From the IMG/VR virus record IMGVR_UViG_3300036850_000045, positions 1 to 48,918 of that record: a DNA stretch of 48,918 nt, one strand, 5' to 3'. The notes under the pieces are model-generated. The model was not told the origin of the DNA and did no database searches. It saw nothing but the letters and a program-made list of their open reading frames with translations. How positions within the stretch are numbered: position 1 is the stretch's first letter; each line of letters starts with the position of its first letter. A program made the translations under genes and the position numbers. Origin of the DNA: a virus. Shown in pieces: positions 39,626 through 47,226 of this stretch.

Positions 39626-39886
39626 ATGCAAACCGGACGGAAGCGACTCCGAGAATGGATTAACCGCAGCAAGCTGAATCAGCGGCAAGCGGCTGAACTC
39701 CTTGAAGTTGACCAGACCTACCTGTCACAAATCCTGAGCGGCAAGCGGTTCCCTGGCCTCGCCACGGCTGTCCATTTCGAGGGCGTCACGGGCGTTTCGG
39801 TTGAGGCGTGGGTGCCACACGAGACTGGCGGGCAGTCCGAGCCCCCCTCGGGCCAAGCCCTTAACTCGCCTGATGGCAACGAGTAA
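39626..39886 (+). CDS. XRE-family regulator (Cro-like)
   Basis: A protein of 86 residues. The HTH is LNQRQAAELLEVDQTYLSQILSGKRFPGL, followed by VTGVSVEAWV. ATG at 39626 coincides with the predicted transcription start, with no ribosome-binding site. Divergent from the repressor and first gene of the early right-hand operon, so a Cro or CI role is likely. The C terminus is short, with no peptidase domain. Confidence 0.75.
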   Translation: MQTGRKRLREWINRSKLNQRQAAELLEVDQTYLSQILSGKRFPGLATAVHFEGVTGVSVEAWVPHETGGQSEPPSGQALNSPDGNE

Positions 39887-39892
39887 ATAGCC

Positions 39893-40552
39893 ATGTCCGC
39901 AGGTAAACATAACAGCTCAATATCAGCCCCAGGGGTGAGTGGCAGACAGCCACAAGCGCGGGTCTCGCGCGTTGGGCTACGGGGTGGGCGCAATCGCGCG
40001 TATACGCCGGCTGAACGGTTGGCCGCCCGCACCGTGAAACAGCCGAGTGGCTGTTGGGAAGTGCAGGGCTGCGTCTCCTCGCGCAGCGGCCACGTCCAGA
40101 TCAACCGCAAACACGAAGGACTGCCGGTCATCCGCGCCCATCGGTTGGCGTGGGAGCTGGCGAACGGGCCGATTCCGGCGGGCCTCAGCGTGCTCCATCG
40201 GTGCGACAATCCGCGCTGCGTCAATGTAGACCACCTCTTCCTCGGCACGCAACGAGATAACGTCCTCGATTCAATCTGCAAGGGCCGTTACAACGCCTTT
40301 GGTCGGCAGAAACTGAATGCCGCTCAGGTCCACCAGATTCGTGCCTTGGCCGCTCGTGGCCTGCGACACAAGGACATCGCGGCGCAGTTCGGGATTGCCC
40401 GAAACACCGTCAGCGGCATCGTCTCGGGCGCGTCTTGGGCGCATCTCCCTTTCGTCGCAAGCGGCGACCTCCAAGGCATAAACGCGGTCGCTGAGACGCG
40501 AGACCACGCGAATCAATTCCATCAACAACTGAACCGTTCGGAGTGTGTCTGA
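39893..40552 (+). CDS. HNH endonuclease with C-terminal HTH
   Basis: A protein of 219 residues. HNH core: GHVQINRKHEGLPVIRAHRLAWELANG, then LSVLHRCDNPRCVNVDHLFLGTQRDNV, the HNH_3 layout with zinc-binding Cys. A C-terminal HTH (HKDIAAQFGIARNTVSGIVSG) reads DNA. A free-standing homing endonuclease, between the Cro-like and CII-like genes; its 3' end overlaps the latter. Confidence 0.85.
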   Translation: MSAGKHNSSISAPGVSGRQPQARVSRVGLRGGRNRAYTPAERLAARTVKQPSGCWEVQGCVSSRSGHVQINRKHEGLPVIRAHRLAWELANGPIPAGLSVLHRCDNPRCVNVDHLFLGTQRDNVLDSICKGRYNAFGRQKLNAAQVHQIRALAARGLRHKDIAAQFGIARNTVSGIVSGASWAHLPFVASGDLQGINAVAETRDHANQFHQQLNRSECV

Positions 40553-40994
40553 CATGGCGTCCAGTCTTGTCGTTTCGCCACCCGACTGTCAGCGAATGTC
40601 TGTTCACCGAGCGGACGACGAACGGAGAACGGCGATTCACCGAGTGCAACTCGCGCTGGCGCTGTTGCGACGAGCAATCTTCAGTGAGCCGCCAGGTGGC
40701 TGTGGCTACACCTACGACGCGCTGGAGCAGCACACGGGCAAAGCCAAGAGTTATCTGCACGCCGTACTGAATGGGGAGAAACGCTGTTCGCTGGAGTTCC
40801 TCGCGAGTCTGCCGCGTGACGTGCGCGCGAAACATGCCCAGCTCGTGGCGCAGCAGTATTCGTACACGGTGGCCATCGCAGCCAAGCCGGAAGAGGCCGC
40901 GCAGCAACTGCTTGCGGGCTTGCTGGGGCTCTTGAAACCGCAGCCGGCGAAAGCGGAGTTGCATGAGCCGGTTGTGAAAAGCGAGGTGGCGTGA
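40545..40994 (+). CDS. CII-like transcription regulator
   Basis: A protein of 149 residues (146 from the ATG at 40554). The middle GYTYDALEQHTGKAKSYLHAVLNGEKRCSLEFLASLP is an HTH in the CII-type arrangement, with an alanine/leucine-rich C-terminal helix for oligomerisation. Position directly after the Cro-like gene and a homing endonuclease insert agrees with a lambdoid-style switch. Confidence 0.6.
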   Translation: MSDMASSLVVSPPDCQRMSVHRADDERRTAIHRVQLALALLRRAIFSEPPGGCGYTYDALEQHTGKAKSYLHAVLNGEKRCSLEFLASLPRDVRAKHAQLVAQQYSYTVAIAAKPEEAAQQLLAGLLGLLKPQPAKAELHEPVVKSEVA

Positions 40995-41062
40995 TGAATA
41001 CGAAGTGGTTGGCGTCAATGGGCATCGTCTCGCGACCGCCCAAGAAGAAGCACAAGAAGTAA
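40994..41062 (+). CDS. Micro-protein with RPPKK tail (22 aa)
   Basis: A 22-codon frame starting in ATGA overlap-like contact with the previous stop, ending RPPKKKHKK. Same length and tail as the micro-frame at 11060, in a different operon. Confidence 0.4.
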   Translation: MNTKWLASMGIVSRPPKKKHKK

Positions 41063-41070
41063 GGGCCATT

Positions 41071-41832
41071 ATGTGCAACTTTCTGTCAGTGCTGATTCTC
41101 AAGAACGGCGACGTGCTCCATCACCCGATGCTCGATTCCCATTCGGACCTGGTGACGTATTTCAAGCTGCCAGATACCGATGTCTATATCCAGCATTTCG
41201 CGAAAGCTGAACTGGTGCCAGATAACTGGCTGGACGTGGCGACGTGGCACTGGCGGCTCGACGAAGAGACGCGCCCGCGGTGGTTGACTAAGGCACTTGA
41301 GCGTGGCGCGGAAGATCAGACGCGTCGGATCGCGGGTCGCATGCTGTGGGTCGATGGCGAGCATCACCTTGTGGTGGATGGCTGTTGGATCGTTGGCGGC
41401 ACCGCCATCGTGTGTGATGTGCGGGCGGGGCGGATCGTGCGCGTGCAAGACTCCGCGCAGATTCGCGGCGTCGAGGGCTCCGCGCAGATTCACTGCGTCA
41501 GGGACTCCGCGCAGATTCACGGCGTCAGGGGCTCCGCGCAGATTCACGGCGTCTGGGGCTCCGCGCAGATTCACGGCGTCAGGGGCTCCGCGCAGATTCA
41601 CGGCGTCTGGGACTCCGCGCAGATTCACGGCGTCAGGGACTCCGCGCAGATTCACGGCGTCAGGGGCTCCGCGCAGATTCACGGCGTCAGGGACTCCGCG
41701 CAGATTCACGGCGTCAGGGGCTCCGCGCAGATTCGCGGCGTCGGGGACTCCGCGCAGATTCACGACGTCAGGGGCTCCGCGCAACTCGATGATTCTGCGA
41801 AGGCGCATGTGGTGACGAAGACGGTCACGTAA
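41071..41832 (+). CDS. Tandem-repeat solenoid protein
   Basis: A protein of 253 residues. The N-terminal ~125 residues (MCNFLSVLILKNGDVLHHP...) resemble a domain found in phage and bacterial repeat proteins. Then come twelve tandem 9-residue units, consensus (D/G)SAQIHGV(R/W), followed by a partial unit and a short end. The regular S-A-Q-I and G-V strands suggest a beta-solenoid. The first ATG after the upstream micro-gene was chosen. Function unknown; copy number could vary by slippage or recombination. Confidence 0.7.
   Translation: MCNFLSVLILKNGDVLHHPMLDSHSDLVTYFKLPDTDVYIQHFAKAELVPDNWLDVATWHWRLDEETRPRWLTKALERGAEDQTRRIAGRMLWVDGEHHLVVDGCWIVGGTAIVCDVRAGRIVRVQDSAQIRGVEGSAQIHCVRDSAQIHGVRGSAQIHGVWGSAQIHGVRGSAQIHGVWDSAQIHGVRDSAQIHGVRGSAQIHGVRDSAQIHGVRGSAQIRGVGDSAQIHDVRGSAQLDDSAKAHVVTKTVT
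41449..41772 (+). repeat. 27-bp coding minisatellite, 12 tandem units
   Basis: Unit gactccgcgcagattcacggcgtcagg varies mainly at the first codon (gac/ggc) and last codon (agg/tgg). The near identity at DNA level, with mostly one-base changes, points to recent expansion or homogenisation. Confidence 0.9.
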
Positions 41833-41863
41833 TTCCGCGTGACTAGGGTGTGGGAATTAAACA

Positions 41864-42187
41864 ATGAAACGACTATTAGTAGCGATGGCGATGGCGGCGG
41901 TGATCGGCGGAACGGCGGCGAGTCCCATCGGAGAGTCTCTTGGCCTTGGGGTCGTGGTCAAGGCCGAGAGCATCGTCCAGATTCTCGACTCGATCGATGC
42001 CTGTGCCTGGTATCAAGTCTACGTCTACAACGGATCCCAGCAGGTCGGATCGGGATTTCTGCAGGTGAGTCCCTACTACAACGCGGCGAGCGGGGCGTAC
42101 GAAGTGCCCGCGTACGTGCTCGGGATGTCGGAGAGCCAGTCGTGGACGTCCGTCACGACCTCGTACAGCGGGCCGGGATACTGCTGA
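41864..42187 (+). CDS. Secreted protein, unknown
   Basis: A protein of 107 residues. A typical signal peptide (MKRLLVAMAMAAVIGGTAAS) is followed by a beta-rich, Ser/Tyr-rich mature part with two Cys. Exported to the periplasm; no homologue recognised. It sits in the early region, so it may act on the host envelope. Confidence 0.55.
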   Translation: MKRLLVAMAMAAVIGGTAASPIGESLGLGVVVKAESIVQILDSIDACAWYQVYVYNGSQQVGSGFLQVSPYYNAASGAYEVPAYVLGMSESQSWTSVTTSYSGPGYC

Positions 42188-42197
42188 AGGAGACAAG

Positions 42198-42335
42198 ATG
42201 GCGAAGAAGGCGGCGCGAGCGGCGAGGACCAAAAAGACAGTACGTAAGCCTCAGCGTAAGAAACGGCGCCTTTCGGCAGATCAACAAACACGCTACGCAA
42301 TAGGCCCGAATCCGCGCGGCTGGGAATGGGACTAG
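42198..42335 (+). CDS. Small highly basic protein (45 aa)
   Basis: A 45-residue frame, about half Lys and Arg in its first 30 residues, with an aaggag site 6 bp upstream. Likely nucleic-acid binding. Too short to place. Confidence 0.55.
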   Translation: MAKKAARAARTKKTVRKPQRKKRRLSADQQTRYAIGPNPRGWEWD

Positions 42336-42354
42336 TTAAGCAAGGAGACAGGCC

Positions 42355-42549
42355 ATGTATCTCGATCAGACCGACCCGATGAAGCCGCGCGAGTTAGAGA
42401 TCGGCACGCTCGCCTTGGCCGAAGACGACTCGGACCGGGCGCGATGCATGGTCTGTCGCCAAGTGAAACCGATCTGTTGTACCGATGTCTCGCAAGATGG
42501 CGCGTTCGTCAACCCCACGTGTGATGCGTGCTGTACGCATCGGAGGTGA
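42355..42549 (+). CDS. Small cysteine-rich protein
   Basis: A protein of 64 residues with CMVC, CCTD and CDACC, a likely zinc site, preceded by an acidic segment. Good aaggag site upstream. Function unknown. Confidence 0.55.
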   Translation: MYLDQTDPMKPRELEIGTLALAEDDSDRARCMVCRQVKPICCTDVSQDGAFVNPTCDACCTHRR

Positions 42550-42553
42550 GCCC

Positions 42554-42808
42554 ATGTATCTCGCCATGTACGCCCAGACGCCAACTGACGTCCGAACGAC
42601 CGACCGCACGATCCGACGTGATCGGAAACGGCAGCAGGCGATCGACAACGTGATGGAGCGGCTCGATGTCTATAGCGTGCTGCTCGTCGCGCAAGAGTTC
42701 ACTGCCTTAGAGCTTGCCGACAAGGCCAAGGCGGGCCGGTATGCCGCGATGCGGAAACAGCAGGCGGCCGCGATCGTAGATGCAGTGCTTGGCCTGACGA
42801 GAGAGTAA
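42554..42808 (+). CDS. Helical protein, unknown
   Basis: A protein of 84 residues, charged and helical. It lies directly before the recombination genes with a 2-bp gap. It may be an accessory factor of the annealing system. Confidence 0.5.
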   Translation: MYLAMYAQTPTDVRTTDRTIRRDRKRQQAIDNVMERLDVYSVLLVAQEFTALELADKAKAGRYAAMRKQQAAAIVDAVLGLTRE

Positions 42809-42810
42809 TC

Positions 42811-43500
42811 ATGCAGACCTCGGAACAGATCAACGAATTAGCAGCGGCGCTGTCGAAAGCGCAGGGCGAGATGCGCTCGGCTTTGAAGGATTCCGCGAAT
42901 CCGTTCTTTCGCTCGAAGTACGCCGACCTCGCCAGCGTGCGCGAGGCGATTCAAGTGCCCTTCGCCAAGTACGGACTGTCAACGGTGCAGTTTCCGAAGA
43001 CCGAGTACGCCGGCACGCCTGAACCGTACGAGTGGACTGCGAAAAGTGGCGAGACGCGCTATGGCGTCCGCGTAGTCTGCGTCGTGTCGGTCCTGACACG
43101 ATTGCTGCACGCATCGGGTCAGTGGATGGAAGACAGCGTGTCAACGATGTTGCCGACTGGCGATCCGCAGTCCGTCGGCAGTGCCATCACGTATCTGCGA
43201 CGCTATGCCCTCCAATCGGTCGCCGGTGTCGCCCCGGAAGATGACGACGCTGAAGCTGCACAGAGCCGAGGCAATGCTCAACGGCAAGCGCCAGCACCAC
43301 CCACCCCAGAGGGATTTGATGATTGGTGGGCGGACATGACCGCCGTGGCCGACAACGGCCAGGACGTGCTCAGGAAGGCGTGGGAAGGATCCGCGAAGGC
43401 GTTTCGCGCCTACGTCTCGACGACGAAGCGTGAGGCGTGGGAAGCCCTCAAGGCACGTGCGCTCGCGGTGGACAAGCAGACGCCGCAGGCGGTCGCATGA
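42811..43500 (+). CDS. erf: ERF-family single-strand annealing protein
   Basis: A protein of 229 residues. The N-terminal domain shows NPFFRSKYADLASV and AYLRRY-type motifs (here SAITYLRRYALQSVAGVAPEDDDAE), the signature of ERF/Sak-type annealing proteins. They pair complementary single strands during recombination and genome circularisation. The C-terminal part is a Pro linker plus helical domain. It is coupled to the YqaJ exonuclease (ATGA), forming a Red-like pair. Confidence 0.85.
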   Translation: MQTSEQINELAAALSKAQGEMRSALKDSANPFFRSKYADLASVREAIQVPFAKYGLSTVQFPKTEYAGTPEPYEWTAKSGETRYGVRVVCVVSVLTRLLHASGQWMEDSVSTMLPTGDPQSVGSAITYLRRYALQSVAGVAPEDDDAEAAQSRGNAQRQAPAPPTPEGFDDWWADMTAVADNGQDVLRKAWEGSAKAFRAYVSTTKREAWEALKARALAVDKQTPQAVA

Positions 43501-44123
43501 CAATCATCGTCTGCGATCAACGCTCGCCGGCATGGCAGGCCGCCCGACTTGGACGACTGACCGGATCGCGTGCGGCCGATGCCTTCGCGACGATCAAGAA
43601 GGGCGAGTCCGCATCTCGGCGCAACCTGCGGCTGCAGCTCGTACTCGAACGGCTTACGGGCGAATCTCAAGAGAACGGCTACACCAACGCCGACATGGAA
43701 CGAGGCATCCTACTCGAGCCAGATGCCCGCGCGGCCTACGAAGCGGAGACTGGCATCTACGTCCAGTCGGTCGGCTTCGTGGCGCACGACGAGCTTATGG
43801 CTGGCTGCTCACCGGACGGCCTGACACAGGACGGCCTGATCGAAATCAAGTGCCCGAAGGCGGCGACGCATCTGGACTATCTACGCGGCGGATTGCCACA
43901 GGAATACCAAACGCAGATCACGCATAGCCTGTGGCTGACTGGCGCGTCCTTGGGGGACTTCGTCTCGTTCCATCCGACATTCCCCGAGCCGTTACGGCTG
44001 AAGGTCACGCGGATCTTCGCGCGCGATCTCGATCTCAAGGCGTACGAGTTGGCGGTGCGGTTGTTCCTCAGTGAGGTCGAGCGAGAGCTAAACGACGTGC
44101 AGCAATTAATGGCGGTGGCTTAA
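43497..44123 (+). CDS. YqaJ/lambda-type exonuclease
   Basis: A protein of 208 residues. GRLTGSRAADAF near the start, then ERGILLEPDARAAYE, then the PD-(D/E)xK core GCSPDGLTQDGLIEIKCP and a Q-helix (EYQTQITHSL): the YqaJ viral recombinase family. It resects 5' ends to give substrates for the ERF protein. Confidence 0.88.
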   Translation: MTIIVCDQRSPAWQAARLGRLTGSRAADAFATIKKGESASRRNLRLQLVLERLTGESQENGYTNADMERGILLEPDARAAYEAETGIYVQSVGFVAHDELMAGCSPDGLTQDGLIEIKCPKAATHLDYLRGGLPQEYQTQITHSLWLTGASLGDFVSFHPTFPEPLRLKVTRIFARDLDLKAYELAVRLFLSEVERELNDVQQLMAVA

Positions 44124-44546
44124 ATGGGGTCAGTCAATAAAGTGATTCTGGTCGGCAATCTTGGACGCGACGCGGAGCTGCGTTACACGTCTACCGGGGC
44201 GGCCGTTGCATCTTTCACGCTGGCCACCTCCGAAGTCTGGAACGACAAACAGGGCCAACGACAGGAGCGGACCGAGTGGCATCGTGTCGTGCTCTGGGGG
44301 AAGTCTGCGGAATCGCTCGCGGAGTATCTGAAGAAGGGCAAGTCCGTCTACGTCGAAGGCAAACTCCAAACGCGCGAGTGGAAGGACAAAGACGGTAACA
44401 AGCGATATACAACCGAAATCCGCAGCGAGCGGATCGTGTTGCTCGGCGGCGCGCCGGCGGCCTCGCAACGGTCAGCGCATCTCCGTGACGAAGACGTGAT
44501 GGACGAGCACAGCCAGCCCGTCGATGAAGATTCGGTGCCGTTCTAA
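44124..44546 (+). CDS. ssb: Single-stranded DNA-binding protein
   Basis: A protein of 140 residues. OB-fold signature: [37 protein letters not shown], and [15 protein letters not shown]. The acidic tail ends DEDSVPF, like the D-D-D-I-P-F tip that recruits repair proteins. Follows the recombination pair directly. Confidence 0.93.
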   Translation: MGSVNKVILVGNLGRDAELRYTSTGAAVASFTLATSEVWNDKQGQRQERTEWHRVVLWGKSAESLAEYLKKGKSVYVEGKLQTREWKDKDGNKRYTTEIRSERIVLLGGAPAASQRSAHLRDEDVMDEHSQPVDEDSVPF

Positions 44547-44755
44547 TGGCTGGCCGCTGGACCGTCGTCAGCGATTACGACTACATCAACGACGTCCCGG
44601 TATTCACGACCGTGACGCGCACGTGCCGACGTTGTGGGCACCAGTTCGAGCTGGCCACGGTCGGCGAGTACGTCCTGCACGTGCTGTGTGATGCGTGCTG
44701 GCGTATCGTGCAGAGTGTCCAGGATCGCAAGATGAACAAAGCCGCACAGGCGTAG
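44546..44755 (+). CDS. Small zinc-ribbon protein
   Basis: A protein of 69 residues with CRRC at residue 27 and CDAC near residue 49, a compact zinc ribbon. Starts by TAATG overlap with ssb. Possibly a replication or recombination accessory. Confidence 0.58.
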   Translation: MAGRWTVVSDYDYINDVPVFTTVTRTCRRCGHQFELATVGEYVLHVLCDACWRIVQSVQDRKMNKAAQA

Positions 44756-44772
44756 AAGACAGAGGAGATCTC

Positions 44773-45075
44773 ATGACACGCACGGAGTTTCTCAGACGAT
44801 TACGTCGCACGCGCACCCGCTGGGCGCTGGACGAAGACGGCTGTATTCGTGATACGCACAAACGCTGTCCGATTGAGGTCGTGTTGCGCACGGGCGCGAA
44901 CATCTACATCATGCGTATAGCGGCCGAACGCAAGCTCCGTAGTGCTGAGGCGATCATGTGTGCCGCAGACAATGGCTTTTTCGGAAGCGTGCCAGATCCG
45001 AGACTCCGCCAACAACTTCTGGCCGCCACAGTGGACAGGCGACGACGAAAGACGAAGAGGAAGCAGGCGTCATGA
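44773..45075 (+). CDS. Small basic protein, unknown
   Basis: A protein of 100 residues with basic ends and a helical centre (AAERKLRSAEAIMCAADNG). Strong agaggag site upstream. ATGA overlap with the next micro-gene. No family recognised. Confidence 0.5.
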   Translation: MTRTEFLRRLRRTRTRWALDEDGCIRDTHKRCPIEVVLRTGANIYIMRIAAERKLRSAEAIMCAADNGFFGSVPDPRLRQQLLAATVDRRRRKTKRKQAS

Positions 45076-45152
45076 CGTTGCTAGCGATCGTCATCATCGT
45101 CTGGATCTTTGCATGGTTTGACGCCAGAGACTCTGGACCCTTTTGGTATTGA
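45072..45152 (+). CDS. Micro membrane protein (26 aa)
   Basis: A 26-residue frame with one membrane helix (TLLAIVIIVWIFAWF) and a polar tail. Coupled by ATGA. Confidence 0.45.
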   Translation: MTLLAIVIIVWIFAWFDARDSGPFWY

Positions 45153-45155
45153 CTG

Positions 45156-45383
45156 ATGACTACAAGTAATTTCAGCGACGCCCTATTTACGCTGGGCCTG
45201 CAACTCGCCCGAGACCAGTTCTATGAGTATCGACATGACGGATCCGCGGCTCGGCTTCCCGAAGAAGCCACCGCGCATCGTGGATCGGATCCAACGCAAA
45301 GCGGACCTCGCGAAACAGGAACGGGAATGCCGGCAAGCGGTCAGAGCGCGCGACAAGGGTCGTTGCCGGATTCCGAACTGTAA
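45156..45383 (+). CDS. Doubtful frame overlapping the HNH gene
   Basis: 75 codons. The first ~22 lie outside any other gene and look protein-like (FSDALFTLGLQLARDQFY). The rest overlaps the HNH gene in another frame and looks non-coding. It may be a decayed gene or a leader. Confidence 0.25.
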   Translation: MTTSNFSDALFTLGLQLARDQFYEYRHDGSAARLPEEATAHRGSDPTQSGPRETGTGMPASGQSARQGSLPDSEL

Positions 45384-45573
45384 ATGCCCATCCCATCATT
45401 TACACCATATCGTCTACCGCTCACACGGAGGGAAATGTCAGACGAGCAATGTGGTATCGCTGTGTGGCCGACATCACGGTTTTGTGCATGCGGCACTCAT
45501 TCGAATTACTGGTAATGCGGACGAGAAACTGATCATCGCTGGCGATCTCAAGGCGCTGCGATTCAAGCTGTAA
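45223..45573 (+). CDS. HNH endonuclease
   Basis: A protein of 116 residues. CRIPNCKCPSHHLHHIVYRSHGG followed by NVVSLCGRHHGFVHA gives the zinc-binding Cys and the H-H...N...H catalytic layout of HNH enzymes. Similar small HNH proteins act in packaging, restriction or homing. It lies in the early operon between small zinc proteins. No separate DNA-reading domain is seen. Confidence 0.8.
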   Translation: MSIDMTDPRLGFPKKPPRIVDRIQRKADLAKQERECRQAVRARDKGRCRIPNCKCPSHHLHHIVYRSHGGKCQTSNVVSLCGRHHGFVHAALIRITGNADEKLIIAGDLKALRFKL

Positions 45574-45582
45574 GGGCGACAC

Positions 45583-45819
45583 ATGAGCCTCACAGACCAT
45601 CGGGAGACGGTATGGGCTTGGCGCGAACTACACCAGATGGCCGCGCGCGATCAGCGGCAGAAAGGAGCGGTCCCCGTGCGGAGTTGGCGAATCAGGTTTT
45701 GGGCATGGGTCTCTCGCGTCAGTCATCGCAAGCTGTTGAATCTGACCGTGCGGCATCGCGGAGGGCGAATCGCGCGGTTCACTGCCCGCAGTGCGGCCGA
45801 GCGATCGCGCATCGCTTGA
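45583..45819 (+). CDS. Doubtful frame overlapping a zinc protein
   Basis: 78 codons, Trp/Arg-rich, overlapping the next gene for 208 bp in another frame. The start has a weak aaggg site. Likely real only if the overlap is genuine. Confidence 0.25.
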   Translation: MSLTDHRETVWAWRELHQMAARDQRQKGAVPVRSWRIRFWAWVSRVSHRKLLNLTVRHRGGRIARFTARSAAERSRIA

Positions 45820-45908
45820 ATCGGCAGCGGATCTATTGCCGAGACGCGTGTCGGTATGCGTGGCATGCGCTGGGGCGTGATGGACAACGACGGCTACGAT
45901 TTCGGTAA
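45612..45908 (+). CDS. Zinc-binding protein (CxxC...YCxxxC type)
   Basis: A protein of 98 residues. The C-terminal HCPQCGRAIAHRLNRQRIYCRDACRYAWH is a treble-clef zinc module of a kind common in phage and plasmid proteins. ATG 45612 has a good gggaga site. The first half is disordered-looking. Confidence 0.6.
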   Translation: MGLARTTPDGRARSAAERSGPRAELANQVLGMGLSRQSSQAVESDRAASRRANRAVHCPQCGRAIAHRLNRQRIYCRDACRYAWHALGRDGQRRLRFR

Positions 45909-45918
45909 GAGGTGACGT

Positions 45919-46869
45919 GTGGATAGTTGGCATTCGTATCCGTCAATTTTCGCGCTGGGGCATCGCGCGATTGCCAAACTCCTGACGGTGCCCGTTTACG
46001 TCGAAGAAAAGGTCGATGGGTCTCAGTTCTCGTTCGGGTTGTTTGATGCCTACGAGCGCGATGGCACACTGCCGGACGGCGCGACGGTCCTGCGCGTGCG
46101 GTCTAAAGGCGCCGTGATGATGGCCGACGCGCCAGAGCCGATGTTTAAGGAGGCTGTGGAAACCGTTAAGCGGCTCGCGCCACAATTACATGTCGGCTGG
46201 ACCTATCGCGGCGAGTATCTCAAGAAGCCGCGCCACAATGGGCTGGCCTATGACCGCATCCCGAATCAACACATCATGTTATTCGACATCAATAGCGGCC
46301 ATGAGACCTATCTTGGACAGGACGAGAAACGCGCTGAAGCGACTCGTCTCGGCTTGGAAGTTGTACCGCTGTTACACGCTGGCGAACTCCACGATATTAC
46401 GTTATTCAGACAGTTCCTTGAGCGCCAAAGCGTCCTCGGCGGCCAGTTAATTGAAGGCGTTGTAGTAAAACCACAGGATTACAGCCTCTTCGGGCCAGAC
46501 AAGAAATGCCTGATGGGGAAGTTCGTCAGTGAAGCCTTCAAGGAAGTGCAATCGAAAGCATGGCGCGTCGACAATCCTGGCCGCGCTGATATTCTGGACG
46601 GCCTGATCGCCACTTACACATCACAAGCGCGATGGATGAAAGCGGTTCAGCATCTTCGCGAGCGCGGAGAGCTTGACGATTCGCCGCGCGATATTGCGAA
46701 GATCATGTCGGAAGTGCCGACCGATATCGAGAAGGAATGCCGCGACGAAATCGCAGGAGCACTCTACGCGTGGGCATGGCCAAAGATTCGGCGTGCCGTC
46801 TCGCGCGGCTTGCCTGACTGGTACAAGAACGAACTACTGAAACGGCAGTTCGATCAGGAGGTCTCATGA
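45919..46869 (+). CDS. RNA ligase (Rnl2-like)
   Basis: A protein of 316 residues that should seal RNA nicks with ATP. The nucleotidyltransferase motifs are in order: EEKVDGSQF (motif I, K31 nucleophile), WTYRGEYL (motif III), IEGVVVKP (motif IV) and CLMGKFV (motif V). A C-terminal helical domain follows. Such enzymes repair tRNAs cut by host anticodon nucleases during infection. No kinase/phosphatase partner (Pnkp) is visible. GTG start with an aagagg site. Confidence 0.85.
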   Translation: MDSWHSYPSIFALGHRAIAKLLTVPVYVEEKVDGSQFSFGLFDAYERDGTLPDGATVLRVRSKGAVMMADAPEPMFKEAVETVKRLAPQLHVGWTYRGEYLKKPRHNGLAYDRIPNQHIMLFDINSGHETYLGQDEKRAEATRLGLEVVPLLHAGELHDITLFRQFLERQSVLGGQLIEGVVVKPQDYSLFGPDKKCLMGKFVSEAFKEVQSKAWRVDNPGRADILDGLIATYTSQARWMKAVQHLRERGELDDSPRDIAKIMSEVPTDIEKECRDEIAGALYAWAWPKIRRAVSRGLPDWYKNELLKRQFDQEVS

Positions 46870-47063
46870 ACATCTGTCCGCAAAGTCCGACTGGGCAGCA
46901 TGAGCCCTCACCCAGATACAAGATCACGTGTCTGTGGTGTCGGGTGCTGTTGCCGACACGAGAAGAATCTGCGGTGGTGAACAACGAGGTTGGGGCAGGC
47001 CCTGGGTCTGATGGTGAGCTGAAAGAGCGGGGCCATCGTCTTGGTAGACCCACAATTCCGTGA
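46866..47063 (+). CDS. Small protein, unknown
   Basis: A protein of 65 residues with one CLWC pair. ATGA overlap with the ligase and a good aggagg site. The second half overlaps an arm of an inverted repeat. No family recognised. Confidence 0.45.
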   Translation: MNICPQSPTGQHEPSPRYKITCLWCRVLLPTREESAVVNNEVGAGPGSDGELKERGHRLGRPTIP

Positions 47064-47099
47064 GGAGCCAGGGCTAGGAGGGACTTCGGGGCCTGCCCC
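46992..47099. repeat. Inverted repeat flanking a gene end
   Basis: GGGGCAGGCCC (46992-47002) is perfectly complementary to GGGCCTGCCCC (47089-47099), 86 bp apart. In RNA this would form an 11-bp stem that sequesters the end of the small gene. It may be a terminator without U-tract, a translational control element or a protein site. Confidence 0.5.
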
Positions 47100-47119
47100 C
47101 ACAAACGGAGGGCGATGAC

Positions 47120-47209
47120 ATGCGGATCGTGAGAGACATTGCGGCGGCGGGAGCGATTATCTGCGGCGTGCTGTGGGGACTGGTCGTAGCCCTGTGGCAC
47201 GAGCAGTAG
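47120..47209 (+). CDS. Micro membrane protein (29 aa)
   Basis: A 29-residue frame with one membrane segment (AAAGAIICGVLWGLVVALW), preceded by a strong ggaggg site. Confidence 0.45.
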   Translation: MRIVRDIAAAGAIICGVLWGLVVALWHEQ

Positions 47210-47226
47210 AGAGGCGAGGAAGCGCT

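Noticed and set aside
41449-41772. CRISPR array
   Set aside because: Units are contiguous 27-mers without spacers and are in frame in a protein.
41086-41808. Minus-strand frame of 240 codons across the minisatellite
   Set aside because: Repeats whose length is a multiple of three keep all frames open. The + frame has a sensible N-terminal domain and start.
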